From Crambe crambe (Eukaryota; Porifera; Demospongiae; Poecilosclerida; Crambeidae): a DNA stretch of 64,000 nucleotides. The DNA is taken from the NCBI GenBank assembly GCA_963924555.1, contig OZ004582.1, positions 4,836,001-4,900,000 of the forward strand, given 5' to 3'. Position numbers and translations under genes: made by a program. Of the stretch, positions 50,201-61,402 are shown in pieces (within the stretch, counting starts at the first letter, position 1; every line of letters starts with the position of its first letter). Below the pieces are notes generated by a model. The model made no database searches. It had not been told where the DNA came from and worked only from the letters and a program-made list of their open reading frames with translations.

Positions 50201-52821
50201 AGTCAAGGTGGAGGTAGAAGATGCTGAAATAGAGTCTACCTTGTTGAATCTAAATCCCCGAGTCGATACAGTAGTCTATCATCATCATCATTATTCTAGC
50301 TACATATACCTATACCTAGGACCTAGCTAGCTAGCTAGCTAGAGGCAGCTGAGTAATATTATAATTTCGAATAATTGGATATCAAATACATGCGCATGCG
50401 TATTATAGAAAAGATGGCTTCCTAATTGAATTAGTCGAGTGCTGTGCTCCTTAGTGTCTCCTTTTTCATCGACTCTTTCGAGGATCAACGAGTAGAAAAG
50501 ATCGTAGTTCGTAGAATTTGGAGTGGATTTGTCCAGAAATCATAGCTGTAGCTTGAGTGGTTCGAGAGATATGGTTGTCTAAGAAGAATAATAATAAGAA
50601 GAAGAATAATAATAATAATAACAAGTAAGGGAAAAAGCATTTCGTGAAATGAAAAAAGATGTAGGGATGACCACTGCACAAAAAAGTAAGGAAACAAGAA
50701 GGATGGAAATGGGATCAATCTTTGTTCTGTACATCCAGCCAACAATCCCTACATATACACACATTACTACACTATAATCTGAAGTTACCTGACGTATATG
50801 TAGGGATTGTTGGCTGGATGTACAGAACAAAGATTGATCCCATTTCCATCCTTCTTGTTTCCTTACTTTTTTGTGCAGTGGTCATCCCTACATCTTTTTT
50901 CATTTCACGAAATGCTTTTTCCCTTACTTGTTCCTGGTCTTTTTTCCTCTCTTTTATGGTTTTAGCTATGATTAGAGTTCATTCTTCTATGTGTATGCAG
51001 GGACAGATGAAAGAAGTTCTCCAATAGCATACCAGCCCAATCATTTATCGAGTCAAGGTGTTGTGTTGTTGAGCCATACTTGGAGGTCGAAGATGCTGAA
51101 ATATAGTCTACCTTGGTGAATCTAAATCCCCGAATCGATACAGTAGTCTATCATCAACTAGAGCTAGCTAGCTAGCTAGCTAGAGACAGCTGAGTAATAT
51201 TATGATTTCGAATAATTGGATATTCAAATACATGCGCATGCGTATTATAGAAAAGATGGCTTCCTAATTGAATTAGTCGAGTGCTGTGCTCCATAGTGTC
51301 TCCTTTTTCATCGACTCTTTCGAGGATCAACGAGTAGAAAAGATCGTAGTTCGTAGAATTTGGAGTGGATTTGTCCAGAAATCATAGCTGTAGCTTGAGT
51401 GGTTCGAGAGATATGGTTGTCTAAGAAGAATAATAAGAAGAAGAATAATAATAATAGAGAAGAAGAAGAATATAGCGATTTACCTGCTTGCCGTATTTCT
51501 GAAACGGTAAGCTCCCTGGTCCTGAAACTTGGTCTGCACATTGTAGTAGGCTCTAGTAGGCTGGATAATCATTCACAGTAGCTTTTGTTAGGTCTAAGTG
51601 GGGGAACTGGAATTTCACTTTTGTATTAGTCTATAGGCGGCGCGCGCGGCCGTCCGAGTCATCCCTACATAGAGAGTGCTACCGCACTCTCTGAACCGCA
51701 CTCTCTGATAATAGAGAAGAAGAAGAATATAGCGATTTACCTGCTTGCCGTATTTCTGAAACGGTAAGCTCCCTGGTCCTGAAACTTGGTCTGCACATTG
51801 TAGTAGGCTCTAGTAGGCTGGATAATCATTCACAGTAGCTTTTGTTAGGTCTAAGTGGGGGAACTGGAATTTCACTTTTGTATTAGTCTATAGGCGGCGC
51901 GCGCGGCCGTCCGAGTCATCCCTACATAGAGAGTGCTACCGCACTCTCTGATAATAATAGAGAAGAAGAAGAATATAGCGATTTACCTGCTTGCCGTATT
52001 TCTGAAACGGTAAGCTCCCTGGTCCTGAAACTTGGTCTGCACATTGTAGTAGGCTCTAGTAGGCTGGATAATCATTCACAGTAGCTTTTGTTAGGTCTAA
52101 GTGGGGGAACTAGAATTTCACTTTAGTATTAGTCTATAGGCGGCGCGCGCGGCCGTCCGAGTCATCCCTACATAGAGAGTGCTACCGCACTCTCTGATAA
52201 TGTATAGGGTTTACATCATGTGGAATTCCGGTCTTGATGATGGTTGCTAGTTCCACACTGCTAGGAATCTTGGAAATTTCAGTCCCCTCATCTGTGTTTT
52301 TTTCCAGTTTCCCAGACTTGCACAAGTTTTCAACAACATCACTGCAGCTTGAGGTCTTTGATGCATATCCAGAATCTTCCACAGTGAAGAGTAGGCAGTC
52401 TTGTTCACTCCTAACACAGTGATCCACAGCAGTATCTCTGGCATCATCAGCATTATCAGTCATCTTCTTACTCTTTTGCATCTTTAGGTAATCTAATTCG
52501 TCTAGTTTGCCATTGCCACCATTTGAATCGGCTTGGGTGAATGACTGGATGGATGGATGCCATGGACTTTTTGGTGATTGAGGTGCACACATTTTCTGAT
52601 TGAGTGAATCAGAGGCCTTTTTTGTCGGTAATAAACTGCTGGTTTTTTTAAGATCACGAACTGGTGGATTTGTCTTCTTCTCTTGTGTGCATAGAGATGA
52701 TCTCCTACTATTTTTCTTCCGATTGGAGTCTAAGTGACAAAAAATCCATATAAATATTTCTAGCAGCTACTGAGAACTTATTATACTCACTCAAGGTAGT
52801 TCTTGCACTTTTGAAACCCAT
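47212..52821 (-). CDS. Three-exon gene of unknown function, intact copy B (681 residues)
   Basis: Exons 52791-52821 (ATG, 31 nt), 52215-52729 (515 nt) and 47212-48711 (1500 nt) join in phase (1, 0) and are open to the stop at 47212. I do not recognise the family. The product is polar, Ser/Lys/Asp-rich, with no signal peptide or membrane helix. SPKSP near residue 55 resembles proline-directed kinase sites. A basic EPRRKKHDARVEQRRKNFRR segment (about residue 400) and a Lys/Arg-rich stretch near the C-terminus look like nuclear-localisation or nucleic-acid-binding regions. The C-terminal end (WITLSEKWLKEP...LLNYI) is amphipathic. Its second intron holds the 3.2-kb insertion. A CCAAT/NRF1-like promoter precedes it. 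Copy A is frameshifted, so this is the only possible functional copy here. Confidence 0.7.
48973..49245. repeat. Long hairpin, unit 1
   Basis: Arms of about 120 bp (GGGAAAAAGCATTTCGTGAA at the outside, AACAATCCCTACAT at the inside) are almost perfect reverse complements around a loop of about 30-37 nt containing AGCTTCAGATTATAGTGTAG. One of three related hairpins. Confidence 0.9.
49792..50066. repeat. Long hairpin, unit 2
   Basis: Same arms and same loop orientation as unit 1. A (TAA)n tract precedes it. In this unit GCTCAAAAAAG in the left arm (GCACAAAAAAG in unit 1) is matched by CTTTTTTGAGC in the right arm, so a substitution is shared by both arms. Confidence 0.9.
50621..50931. repeat. 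Long hairpin, unit 3, with inverted loop
   Basis: The arms extend further out (ACAAGTAAGGG and CCCTTACTTGT) and both carry the same extra GGGATCAA-type insertion next to GGATGGAAAT, mirrored in the right arm. The loop reads CATTACTACACTATAATCTG, the reverse complement of the loop in units 1 and 2. Confidence 0.9.
51451..52196. repeat. Three 246-257-bp tandem repeats
   Basis: Each starts ATAATAGAGAAGAAGAAGAA, contains GGCGGCGCGCGCGGCCGTCC, and ends with the ACATAGAGAGTGCTACCGCA hairpin. Starts at 51451, 51708 and 51954. The first copy has an extra CCGCACTCTCTGA-like piece. Confidence 0.9.
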
Positions 52822-52930
52822 TTTGAATGGACACTGTAGTATCATGGAGCTGCTACGGGCCATTGGTATTTAGCGCGCGCGCTTGCTCATGCGCATGCGC
52901 ATTACGTATGTGCTATGTACTTTTCGATAT
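52822..52930 (-). promoter_or_regulatory. Promoter of the 681-residue gene, copy B
   Basis: CCAAT (minus strand) about 40 bp upstream of the ATG, then GCGCGCGC and TCATGCGCATGCGCATTA, an NRF1-like palindrome. No TATA box. Conserved with copy A apart from small deletions. Confidence 0.5.
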
Positions 52931-53534
52931 AGTTTTTGTGCTGGGTGGTAAGTTCCGTTTGTTGTCCTCCTTGGAACTAGCTGTAGGCTTTGGGGCTTGA
53001 AAACCCTTTCTTCAAGGAGTTTTAGGTTAGGAAGAGTTTAGATTTTTAGATTTGATCTGTGAATATGATTTTGTTAAATGTTTTGAGTCTTGCTACCAAT
53101 CAATTATAGGAGCAAGTAAATATGCCAATTCTGTATGGCCTCCGACAAGCTGGATTTCCAGAAACTATAAAAGCCTTAGAGAAGAGCTATTTTTAGATAA
53201 ATGGGGAAATCTGTAATAAGGATTTGCTAGTTAAATGCCATGTCTCATGAAGATATATGTAATGAATGTTAGCTACACTTCACGGTGTACTCACTAAAAT
53301 TGTGTGGATGTCCCTCATACCTTGAAGAATGGGCAGTGCACTTTTCAGAATCACGCTACAGAGAGGCTGCTCTTCCACCTGATCAAGTTCATCCAATCTC
53401 AAAGACTCGTAGATCCACCGAGTGATGTTAGTGAATGATCATGTGCATGGTGGTGAAAATGATATAGCTAGCTATAAGAGGTGATCCACAAGTAGATGAT
53501 ACTACATGTTTAGACAGAGCTTGCTATGATTAAA

Positions 53535-53708
53535 CTGAAACTCCCCCTAATCAGGCCGCCTTTGGGGCCAGCAGAAGTGTCCTGATTAGAGTGGTGGCCT
53601 CATTTCAGGGTGGATTTTTATTACATAGGAACTTTTCAAAGTGTCCTGAATACAGGGGTGGTCTCATCAGTTCAGGGGTCCTGGTTAGAGAGGCAATTCA
53701 CTGTACTC
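53535..53708. mobile_element. Short MITE, copy B
   Basis: Counterpart of 11615-11785, with the same imperfect inverted ends and internal GTCCTGATTAGAG motifs. Inherited with the duplication. Confidence 0.5.
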
Positions 53709-54084
53709 TTTTAAGTGACGACTTGGGCCTGAATAGTGTCAGCTGGCTCTGATGTTTTGGTAATTGTGATAATACTTAAGAGAAAACGGACTGGAATTTG
53801 AAACTCAGATTGAATGACATCCATGATGAGTTTGAATTGGAGTCAGGAGCAAATTAATGAACTTGACAGACTTAGAACATCTGTGATATGGAATCTGATC
53901 CTTTGGATAGAGCAGGTGTGTAATTCCCTAGGCCCTGATTGAATTTGAAATATATACCTGATCTTATATGCCCAATATACAAGGGCCAGGCAAAGGATCC
54001 TCCAAATCTTCAAAGTTACTGGTGATGTTTTCCTCACATCAGTACCTTTAGAAAGTATAGGCTACAGCTTAATCTTTCAGAGTG

Positions 54085-55140
54085 ACTGGCTTCATAAAGA
54101 AATCTCATGGTCTGATACACTTCTCAAGATATGCTAGAGCAGCTAGCTACATGTGTTTTTAGGATCTATAGAAGGCATTTGACACAGTTCAGTAGCTACC
54201 TGTGCTTCTGGACCGTGCGGAATTTTGGTTAAAGGGAAACTCTCTGGAGAGTTCTTCAAGGATCTTTGCTGTCACCTAGTCTGGTGTAGCCCTCATTTTC
54301 TTGGGGGAGGGGGGAGGGAAAAGGAGGTTAAGGTTGGCTATGCCAGACTATACTTGTCACTCATCATGTTGTTTGTACTTGTCATAGACCCACTCATGAA
54401 GGACCTGGGAAAAAAATGCTCTGGGGCCTGATGTATGTGGCCTTTTTGCTGGTGCCTTTGCACATGCTGATGATATTCATATTCTGTAGCTACTAGCAGA
54501 GATAGCTACCTTGAAAAAACATTGCATTGGCTACACAGAAAATTTAATGCTCTAGTGCTGAATGTGTCTAAATGTGATTTTGTGCTTGTTTCAACACAAA
54601 GCTTCATCCCATTTATACCACTGCACATCACCCCATTATCCCATGTGCATTTGCAAGATGTCTTGGATTTTGGTTGATGTGGGACCTGTCTGTGGACAAA
54701 ACAGTGGAAATAGCCATTACAAAGGCTATTTGCCCATTGTCAGAGGAGATTTAAGCCTCTCTCAGGTATATAGTGCTATTTTGCACGAGTCATGTATGAT
54801 TCCAATCCCATTAGCTATATGGCAGTGAAAACTGGTTCATTATAAACGTGCTAAAGAAACTTGAATCTTTCCAATATGAAATATGTAGGGTGAAGGATTA
54901 CTCGCCTCTCACATCACCAGTGGCTACTTCTCAAGGGCAGTTCGTCTGGCTCTGGACTGGCCCTGGAGTACAGCTGTTGCTGGAGATATAGCTGGCCACA
55001 CAAACTGGCTAAAGATATGGGATTCCACCCATTTTGGAAAATGTATGTGGTTTTGACTTGCCACATCTCCTTGCCCAAAATGATCTGTAAGTGAACTAAC
55101 TTCTTTCTTCTTCTTCTTCACCATTTTCATCAGTGAGCAC
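54085..55140 (+). pseudogene. Decayed non-LTR retrotransposon reverse transcriptase
   Basis: KAFDTV (54172-54189) fits the RT motif with the first catalytic Asp. FAHADDIHIL (54457-54486) fits the catalytic xADD box. The two are in the same frame, 96 codons apart, a normal RT spacing. Further on, YGSENW then LKKLESFQ (54818 on) fits the region after the RT palm in LINE-like ORF2 proteins. Many stops and shifts separate them. Copy A retains only the region up to about 12345. Confidence 0.65.
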
Positions 55141-56035
55141 TCCCCTTTTGGAGAGAAGATGAAATTGTGGAGTTTTAGCTATAGAGCATTAATTTTATCT
55201 GTGACCATCATTGTTAATCACGACAATTGTAGTCATACCCCCTTGTGGCAAATTTTATTTAATCATCTGCATAGCTATGTCTTTGGGCTCTAATTTGTAA
55301 TGAATTGATTACTAGAGTTCAGAGGATTGCATATAGTAACTCTATACAGAAGGTTAGCAGGGTGTGTAGGAATTTTATCCTAGGTGTTGACACAAGTTAT
55401 AGCTTGCTGCAGCAGATGAAGTGAAAGTCAAAGTCCCCACCCCCTGTGAAAATATCATACACCTTCTTCACACCCTAACATGAAACTATTCAGATGGCAC
55501 CTGTAAATACTGCTAATTTCACTGAATCAAGTGTTCCAGGCATAACAACTGATTGAAAATGAAGTTATTTATAGCTATGATCTGTAGCTAGGCAGTTTCA
55601 TAATAAACAAGCTAGCAACATAGCTACATGTGTATACATTGTGTCTACAGGTAACAGTAGATATAGTTATAGCTAGCAAGTCTTTTATTGAATATAGCTA
55701 TAACTCTTGTTAATGAAAATGTAGACTGCAGCTAGCCTTGTCCCCAGGCGATTCCATGCGCAATTATTATAGCACGTGGAATAATTGCGTGTGGAATTGC
55801 CTAGCTGGGGATGAGGCTAAGACTGTAGCCTCAAGCTCATTGGTGATCTCCTGCTCAATGTAATAACATGCAAATAGTATGTACTCAGAATATACCTGAC
55901 TTTTCAGCTTTATGTGTGCCACACTAAGGGTTGCTTCAGTGCTTTTCATGCACTACCCACTATACCCAGCAGTTATACATCATGACCATTATTAGTAATT
56001 AGCTATCAAAGTAGCCTGCTACTGGGTAATAAAAT

Positions 56036-56074
<39 letters not shown>

Positions 56075-56407
56075 GAATGAAAAGGTTTGATCTTGACAGA
56101 AATGTACAATAGTAGTTACTATGTTCAGATGATCTCTTTTGCCATGCCGCACACCTATGATGTAAGCATCACTGATAATATGTGAATGTAAGCATCACCA
56201 ATAGGTGACAGGGATCAGTCTAAGTCGCAGACTATACATGTACATAGCTATAGCTTGCTGGCACACGTACATACTGATTTTCACTGAATCAACTGTTACT
56301 GGAGGAATACTATAGTAACAGAATTTTTTGCCAGTATAATTAAGCATTAAAAAACAACTGCTATGTGATTGAAAATGAAAGTGTTTATAGTGTGTGTTAT
56401 TGATTAC
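55141..56407. other. Spacer at the end of copy B
   Basis: Contains the palindrome 55734-55818 (counterpart of 12914-13000), the end of duplication similarity at about 55953 and a (CAA)n microsatellite at 56036-56074. No gene seen. Confidence 0.6.
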
Positions 56408-56415
56408 TATAAAAG
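56408..56415 (+). promoter_or_regulatory. TATA box of the multi-membrane gene, copy 1
   Basis: TATAAAAG 39 nt before the ATG at 56454. The second copy has TATATAAA at 59153-59160, about 60 nt before its ATG. Confidence 0.5.
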
Positions 56416-56453
56416 AGACTGAAAAAAACACACCATAGGCTCATTTCTGCAGC

Positions 56454-58163
56454 ATGATTTCGCTACTAATCTTGATGGTCATACTGGTACCATGCAGCAG
56501 TATCAATAGTCACAGCAGCAGAGCATGCCGACCATGGATGGTTTATAACAACAGCTCTGGCAAGTGTGGATGTGGAGATACTGTAGCTGGGAATGGAATT
56601 GTTGCATGTGACAGTGAGACCCTTAAAATTGCTGTGCTCTACTGCTACTGCATGACTTACAACGACAAGGTAAATCAGACTTTCGTGGGCAAGTGTCCAA
56701 CAATGTGCAAGCTTGAAAGAGATTCTGAATATCTCTCTCATAACGTGATATACAGTAACACTACTGATGAGTTAAACAATGAAATGTGCAAGGATTACAG
56801 CAGAAGGGGTCAGCTTTGTGGTGACTGCATGGAGGGATATGGTCCTCCTGTGTATTCGTACACATCTGAATGTGTTAAATGTAAAGAGGAAGACTTCAAA
56901 TGGAATTTACTGAAGTACATTGCAATAGCATTTGTCCCATTGACCATCTTTTACTTCATTGTTATTATATTCCGGTTATCAGTCACCACTGGATCGATGG
57001 CAGCATTCGTCTTAACTTGCCAGATACTCACGATACCAAGTCCAATGCGTTTACTTATGGATCAGGAACAAAATATAGCAACTTCTACAAAGATTTTTAT
57101 ATCATTTTTTTCTCTATGGAACTTAGACATTTTAAGATCTCTCTATGATCCATTTTGCATCCATCCTAAGATGAACACTCTGCAAGCAAATATGCTCGAT
57201 TATGTAGTTGGTGTTTACCCTCTTTGCTTGATATTTCTCACATATCTTGCAGTGATACTGCATGACCGTTATGTGATCGTAGCTAGACTTTGGAAACCAG
57301 TGAGCAAATTATTTGCCTTGATAAGACAAGAGTCGAACATTAGAGGTTCATTGATAACAGCATTTGCTACATTTTTGGTTCTGTCCTATGAAAAAATACT
57401 CAATGTTTCCTTTGATATTTTAACGCCTGCTACCTTATACACAGTTGAAGGAAAACAGCACAAACAACTCTATTTATACAACGACGGAGAAATTCCATAC
57501 TTCGGAAGGGACCACATACCATATGGAGTTATAGCATTGATAATGTTAACAATCTTCAATATTCTCCCCATGATTGTTCTATTTTTATAGCTATCCCTGC
57601 CACTGCATTCAGAAATGCATCAGTCATTTGAGATTCCAAAAACATCTTCTTCACACACTGATGGATGCTTTCCAAGGTTGCTACTGCTTTGAACCTTGGG
57701 ATTGTCGATATTTTGCTGCACTCTACATGCTCCTAAGGATCATTCAATTAGCTTCATTCGCTTTTACAAGAGATCTTTTGTACACTGCAATCACTGCTGT
57801 CTTCTACATGGTCTATGCAGGGGCAGTATTTCTGGTTAAACCATACAGAGTAAAAATAATATTGATGGAGCTTTTTTCCTACTCTATGGCTGCCTCTACT
57901 CTCTGTTCAGTGCTAGCATATTTGCTTTTATCTTTGAGCCACAGTTTCCTCATGCTGTACATGTCCTTTTCTTTTACATAATAGGAGTATTTCCAGTATC
58001 ATATGGCTTTATAGTACTAGTACGAGTGTTTATGCCTGACAAGCTAGTGCTGAAGATTAAAACATGCTTTCATTCCACAGTATCGGAATTCGTCACATCC
58101 AAGAAGTTAGCAATTCAATTCCTCATCAATCGCAGCATGAAAATGAGAATTCACCCCTGCTAA
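56454..58163 (+). pseudogene. Multi-membrane Cys-rich-ectodomain protein, copy 1 (two frameshifts)
   Basis: An uninterrupted 378-residue N-terminal part carries a signal peptide, a Cys-rich extracellular region (CRPWMVYNNSSGKCGCGD, a CYCMTYN motif, RGQLCGDCMEGYGPPVYSY) and then several hydrophobic helices with FFSLWNLD, LHDRY and FATFLVLSYEKILNVSFD. After about 57585 the reading shifts by one to YPCHCIQKC...HTLMDAFQGCY...DCRYFAALY, and again between about 57900 and 57975 to the C-terminal helix and tail, ending TAA 58161-58163. This matches a large sponge-expanded family of unknown function with about 7-9 helices. The shifts would truncate it, unless they are sequencing errors. Confidence 0.75.
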
Positions 58164-59152
58164 GTAACTTTTATAGCTGAAATAGCAAGTAGCTAACTTA
58201 GTTACCATTTACATGTACTGTATGTAGCTATAATAATAATAATAAATATTAAGGGGAGCCTGAAAAGCAACAAAACATCAATTCTAGTGCACTCTACATA
58301 ACTATGTAAAAAAATTTTTCACTAAATTTGAAAACTCCAGCTATGACTATGCCACTCAATCAATTATCAGCTAATCAGTGTTATGATGTCAGCTATACAA
58401 TGTTGAAGGTTAAGTTGACTGCTGTGGCCTGACAGAGGTGTGTATCATGATCTATATAGCTATGTCATGGATTCCAGCCTGACATCTAGCTCAGTACCCA
58501 ATCGCATGATGGTCAGGCCACAGGTCTAGCAATAAGCTACACATAATATAGTCATTATACCCAGACATAGATATGGCAGTAGAGCATTCCAGTCTATCTG
58601 GGATTCACAATCCAGTTAAGTGTTCATTTCAGTCCGTCCTGAGCCTGCATTCATGCTTTATGCAACTCTATACTAGTGCAAGTTCATAGACCTACTCTAT
58701 GGCACTGAATATAACCACTGTATCTTCAATAATGATCCAGGACACAAGAGGATGAATATAGAATTAACCATATCTTTGCACACGTTTGAGCATAACATGA
58801 CTGAGAAGATGTAGCTCACTGTGAAGAATACACATGGTAAAGCCTAAAGCGATGGACTTGGAGACTTATCATGCACAACAGCTACCCTAGATCTGATCTT
58901 GGAATTTAGAAGCTGGGATTATCATGCATGCCACACAGTCTCCTGATATATATACTTGCACAAGTACTAGCAGTGAAACTTATGTAAGCATCAATAATAA
59001 CTGTGAGCCTGCATAAAACAACTGTTACTGGAGCCAACAGGATTTCTAGTCTGTGTATGTAATAAGTTAAAAACATCAAAACTGTATTGAAAATAAAGAT
59101 GAAGGTGTTTATCTGTAGCATATGCAGGGGATTACATACGCAGTATGATGTG
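58164..59152. other. Spacer between multi-membrane gene copies
   Basis: No gene recognised. Short TAA microsatellite near 58230. The part next to 59153 is upstream DNA of copy 2. Confidence 0.5.
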
Positions 59153-59220
59153 TATATAAAGGAAACTATGTAGCTACACAAATTCACAGTTTATGCATTA
59201 CAAGGAGCATAGCTAGCAGA

Positions 59221-60255
59221 ATGTTCATAACATTGATCTTGATCATGGCAATACTTGTACCATGCAGTAATAGCAGCAGAACATGCCGACCATGGATGGT
59301 TTATAACAACAGCTCTGGCAAGTGTGAATGTGGAGATACTGTAGCTGGGAATGGAATTGTTGCATGTGACAGTGAGACCCTTAAAATTGCTGTGCTCTAC
59401 TGCTACTGCATGACTTACAACGACAAGGTAAATCAGACTTTTGTGGGCAAGTGTCCAACAATGTGCAAGCTTGAAAGAGATTCTGAATATCTCTCTCATA
59501 ACGTGATATACAGTAACACTACTGATGAGTTAAACAATGAAATGTGCAAGGATTACAGCAGAAGGGGTCAGCTTTGTGGTAACTGTATGGAGGGCTATGG
59601 TCCTCCTGTGTATTCGTACACATTTAAATGTGTTAAATGTAAAGAGGAAGTCTTCAAATGGAACTTACTGAAGTACATTGCAATAGCATTTGTTCCATTG
59701 ACAATCTTTTACTTCATTATTATCATATTCCGGTTATCAGTCACCACTGGATCGATGGCAGCATACGTCTTAACTTGCCAGATAGTCACGATACCAAGTC
59801 CAATGCGTTTACTTATGGATCAGGAACAAAATATAGCAACTTCTACAAAGATTTTTATATCATTTTTTTCTCTATGGAACTTAGACATTTTCAGATCTCT
59901 CTATGATCCATTTTGCATCCATCCAAAGATGAACACTCTGCAAGCAAACATGCTTGATTACGTAGTTGGTGTTTACCCTCTTTGCTTGATATTCCTCACA
60001 TATCTTGCAGTGATACTGCATGACCGTTATGTGATCGTAGCTAGACTTTGGAAACCAGTGAGCAAATTATTTGCCTTGATAAGACGAGAGTCGAACATTA
60101 GAGGTTCATTGATAACAGCATTTGCTACATTTTTGGTTCTGTCCTATGAAAAGATACTCAATGTTTCCTTTGATATTTTAACGCCTGCTACCTTATATAC
60201 AATTGAAGGAAAACAGTACAAACAACTCTATTTATACAACGAACTGGTCCATTAG
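59221..60255 (+). pseudogene. Multi-membrane protein, copy 2 (3'-truncated)
   Basis: Nearly identical to the first 340 residues of copy 1, including the Cys-rich ectodomain and first helices. At about 60240, in the codons for LYLYN, the sequence switches to foreign DNA and stops after four residues. The lost part contains the YPCHC, HTLMDAFQGCY and C-terminal helices. The foreign DNA continues into Ty3/gypsy debris. A TATA box (59153-59160) and signal peptide are intact, so it could still be expressed as a truncated protein. Confidence 0.75.
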
Positions 60256-60380
60256 AGAAGAATGAGTGATAGCCTATTAGATGTTAGATGAGTTGGCTGA
60301 TCACTGGGTTGAGCCTCTTATATAACGTGGTGGGAGCTCAGAGAGACTGATTCAAGGACTTGTCAAGGAAAATGTTGATA
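60242..60380 (+). repeat. Direct repeat, left copy, at truncation point
   Basis: About 137 bp beginning GAACTGGTCCATTAGAGAAG is repeated almost exactly at 60688-60825, where it runs into gypsy integrase-like sequence. It marks the insertion that truncated copy 2 and may come from two partial retroelement copies. Confidence 0.8.
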
Positions 60381-60687
60381 TTGGTTTCCTAAGTTAAGAA
60401 GTGGCTTACAAATTTGCAATTAAGAAATGAGGATGTTACTTCAAATGTGACTCCGTGACGAACAAATAACAAGAGCTGATAAGATTACACAAGAATGAGG
60501 GTACAGACATGCCCACATTTGACTTCATCCTTGCATAATCTCATTAATCAGTTAACTAGTCATCCCTACATCACCTTCATAAATGTTTTATTATTTGATG
60601 TTTGCCAAATCAGCAGATGATTGGAACCTCAGCTTACTATTTGATGTGAGCATATGAGGCACCAAGCACATCTGATATTCTTCTTAT

Positions 60688-61402
60688 GAACTGGTCCATT
60701 AGAGAAGAATGAGTGATAGCCTATTAGATGTTAGATGAGTTGGCTGATCACTGGGTTGAGCCTCTTATATAACGTGGTGGGAGCTCAGAGAGACTGATTC
60801 AAGGACTTGTCAAGGAAAATGAGCAGCAAGCCAAGGAACAGCACAAGAAATTCCATGACTGGAATACTTCAGTGAGAGAATGTAGGGAAGGATATGGTCC
60901 TTGTCCTATTTCCTGGAATGTGGAATAAATTAATCAGAAACAGAGTGGCTGGTGCCCTATCAAGTCATTCAGAGAAAGTCATATGAGATTGACAGGCATA
61001 ACCCCAGACAAAGGAAGAGAATCTAAAAGCCTTGACATTACCTGTGCCTGAGAACAGCCACAGTGGGAGGAAGTCAACCCTTGACATGGGGAGAGTTAGA
61101 GGAAAATGAGGATGGCAGGACAGCAAACCAACTCTCACCTGAACAGCACTTGAAATGGTTGAAGAAATAATTTGTAGATGTCATCAATAACATCCCTGGA
61201 TGAACCAGTTTGGTCAAGCACCAAATTGATACAGAAGATGCTAATCCCATTGGCCTACCCCATACCAGACACCCAGGCCCTGAGAGAAGAGTTCAAAAAA
61301 GAGGTCAACGACATGCTGAACCAAGGAATCCCATCTACGAGTGGGCAGCGCCCAGACTTTCAAGGCAGTTCATCTTACAAACCGATTCCTCTCACTGTAT
61401 AA
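60688..61402 (+). pseudogene. Ty3/gypsy retrotransposon fragments
   Basis: Out-of-order pieces in several frames: an integrase C-terminal-like segment (QQAKEQHKKFHDWN, near 60822), then the spacer and RT start seen in gypsy Pol (FVDVINNIPG, TSLVKHQIDTEDANPI, then REEFKKEVNDMLNQGI), and finally FILQTDSS, typical of the RNase H start. Stops and deletions abound. No LTRs were identified. Confidence 0.65.

Larger units (their letters stand above)
48973..52196. mobile_element. 3.2-kb composite insertion of hairpins and tandem repeats
   Basis: Absent from copy A, whose empty site is ATAA at 10423-10426; here ATAA flanks both sides (48969-48972, 52197-52200). It has three tandem units of about 819-836 bp, each starting with a long hairpin, then three tandem units of about 246-257 bp starting at 51451, 51708 and 51954. 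ATGTAGGGATGAC near the left end returns as its reverse complement GTCATCCCTACAT near the right end. It terminates in a 9-bp hairpin (AGAGAGTGC-TACC-GCACTCTCT). No transposase. The ORFs of about 100 codons are translations of repeats. Confidence 0.8.
40682..55953 (+). repeat. Segmental duplication, copy B
   Basis: About 15.3 kb paralogous to 1919-13157 in the same orientation. Extra length comes mainly from the insertion at 48973-52196 and from RT-derived sequence (54230-55180) that copy A lacks. Exons differ from copy A by scattered substitutions; introns add small indels, many of them TAGC/GCTA units. Confidence 0.9.

Noticed and set aside
48993-51581. Several ORFs of 60-136 codons in the 3.2-kb insertion
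   Set aside because: Identical peptides arise from hairpin arms read in both directions; no start context, and frames differ between units.
48973-52196. Helitron classification of the 3.2-kb insertion
   Set aside because: The 3' hairpin is suggestive, but the left end does not begin with TC, the right end lacks CTRR, and ATAA flanks both sides.
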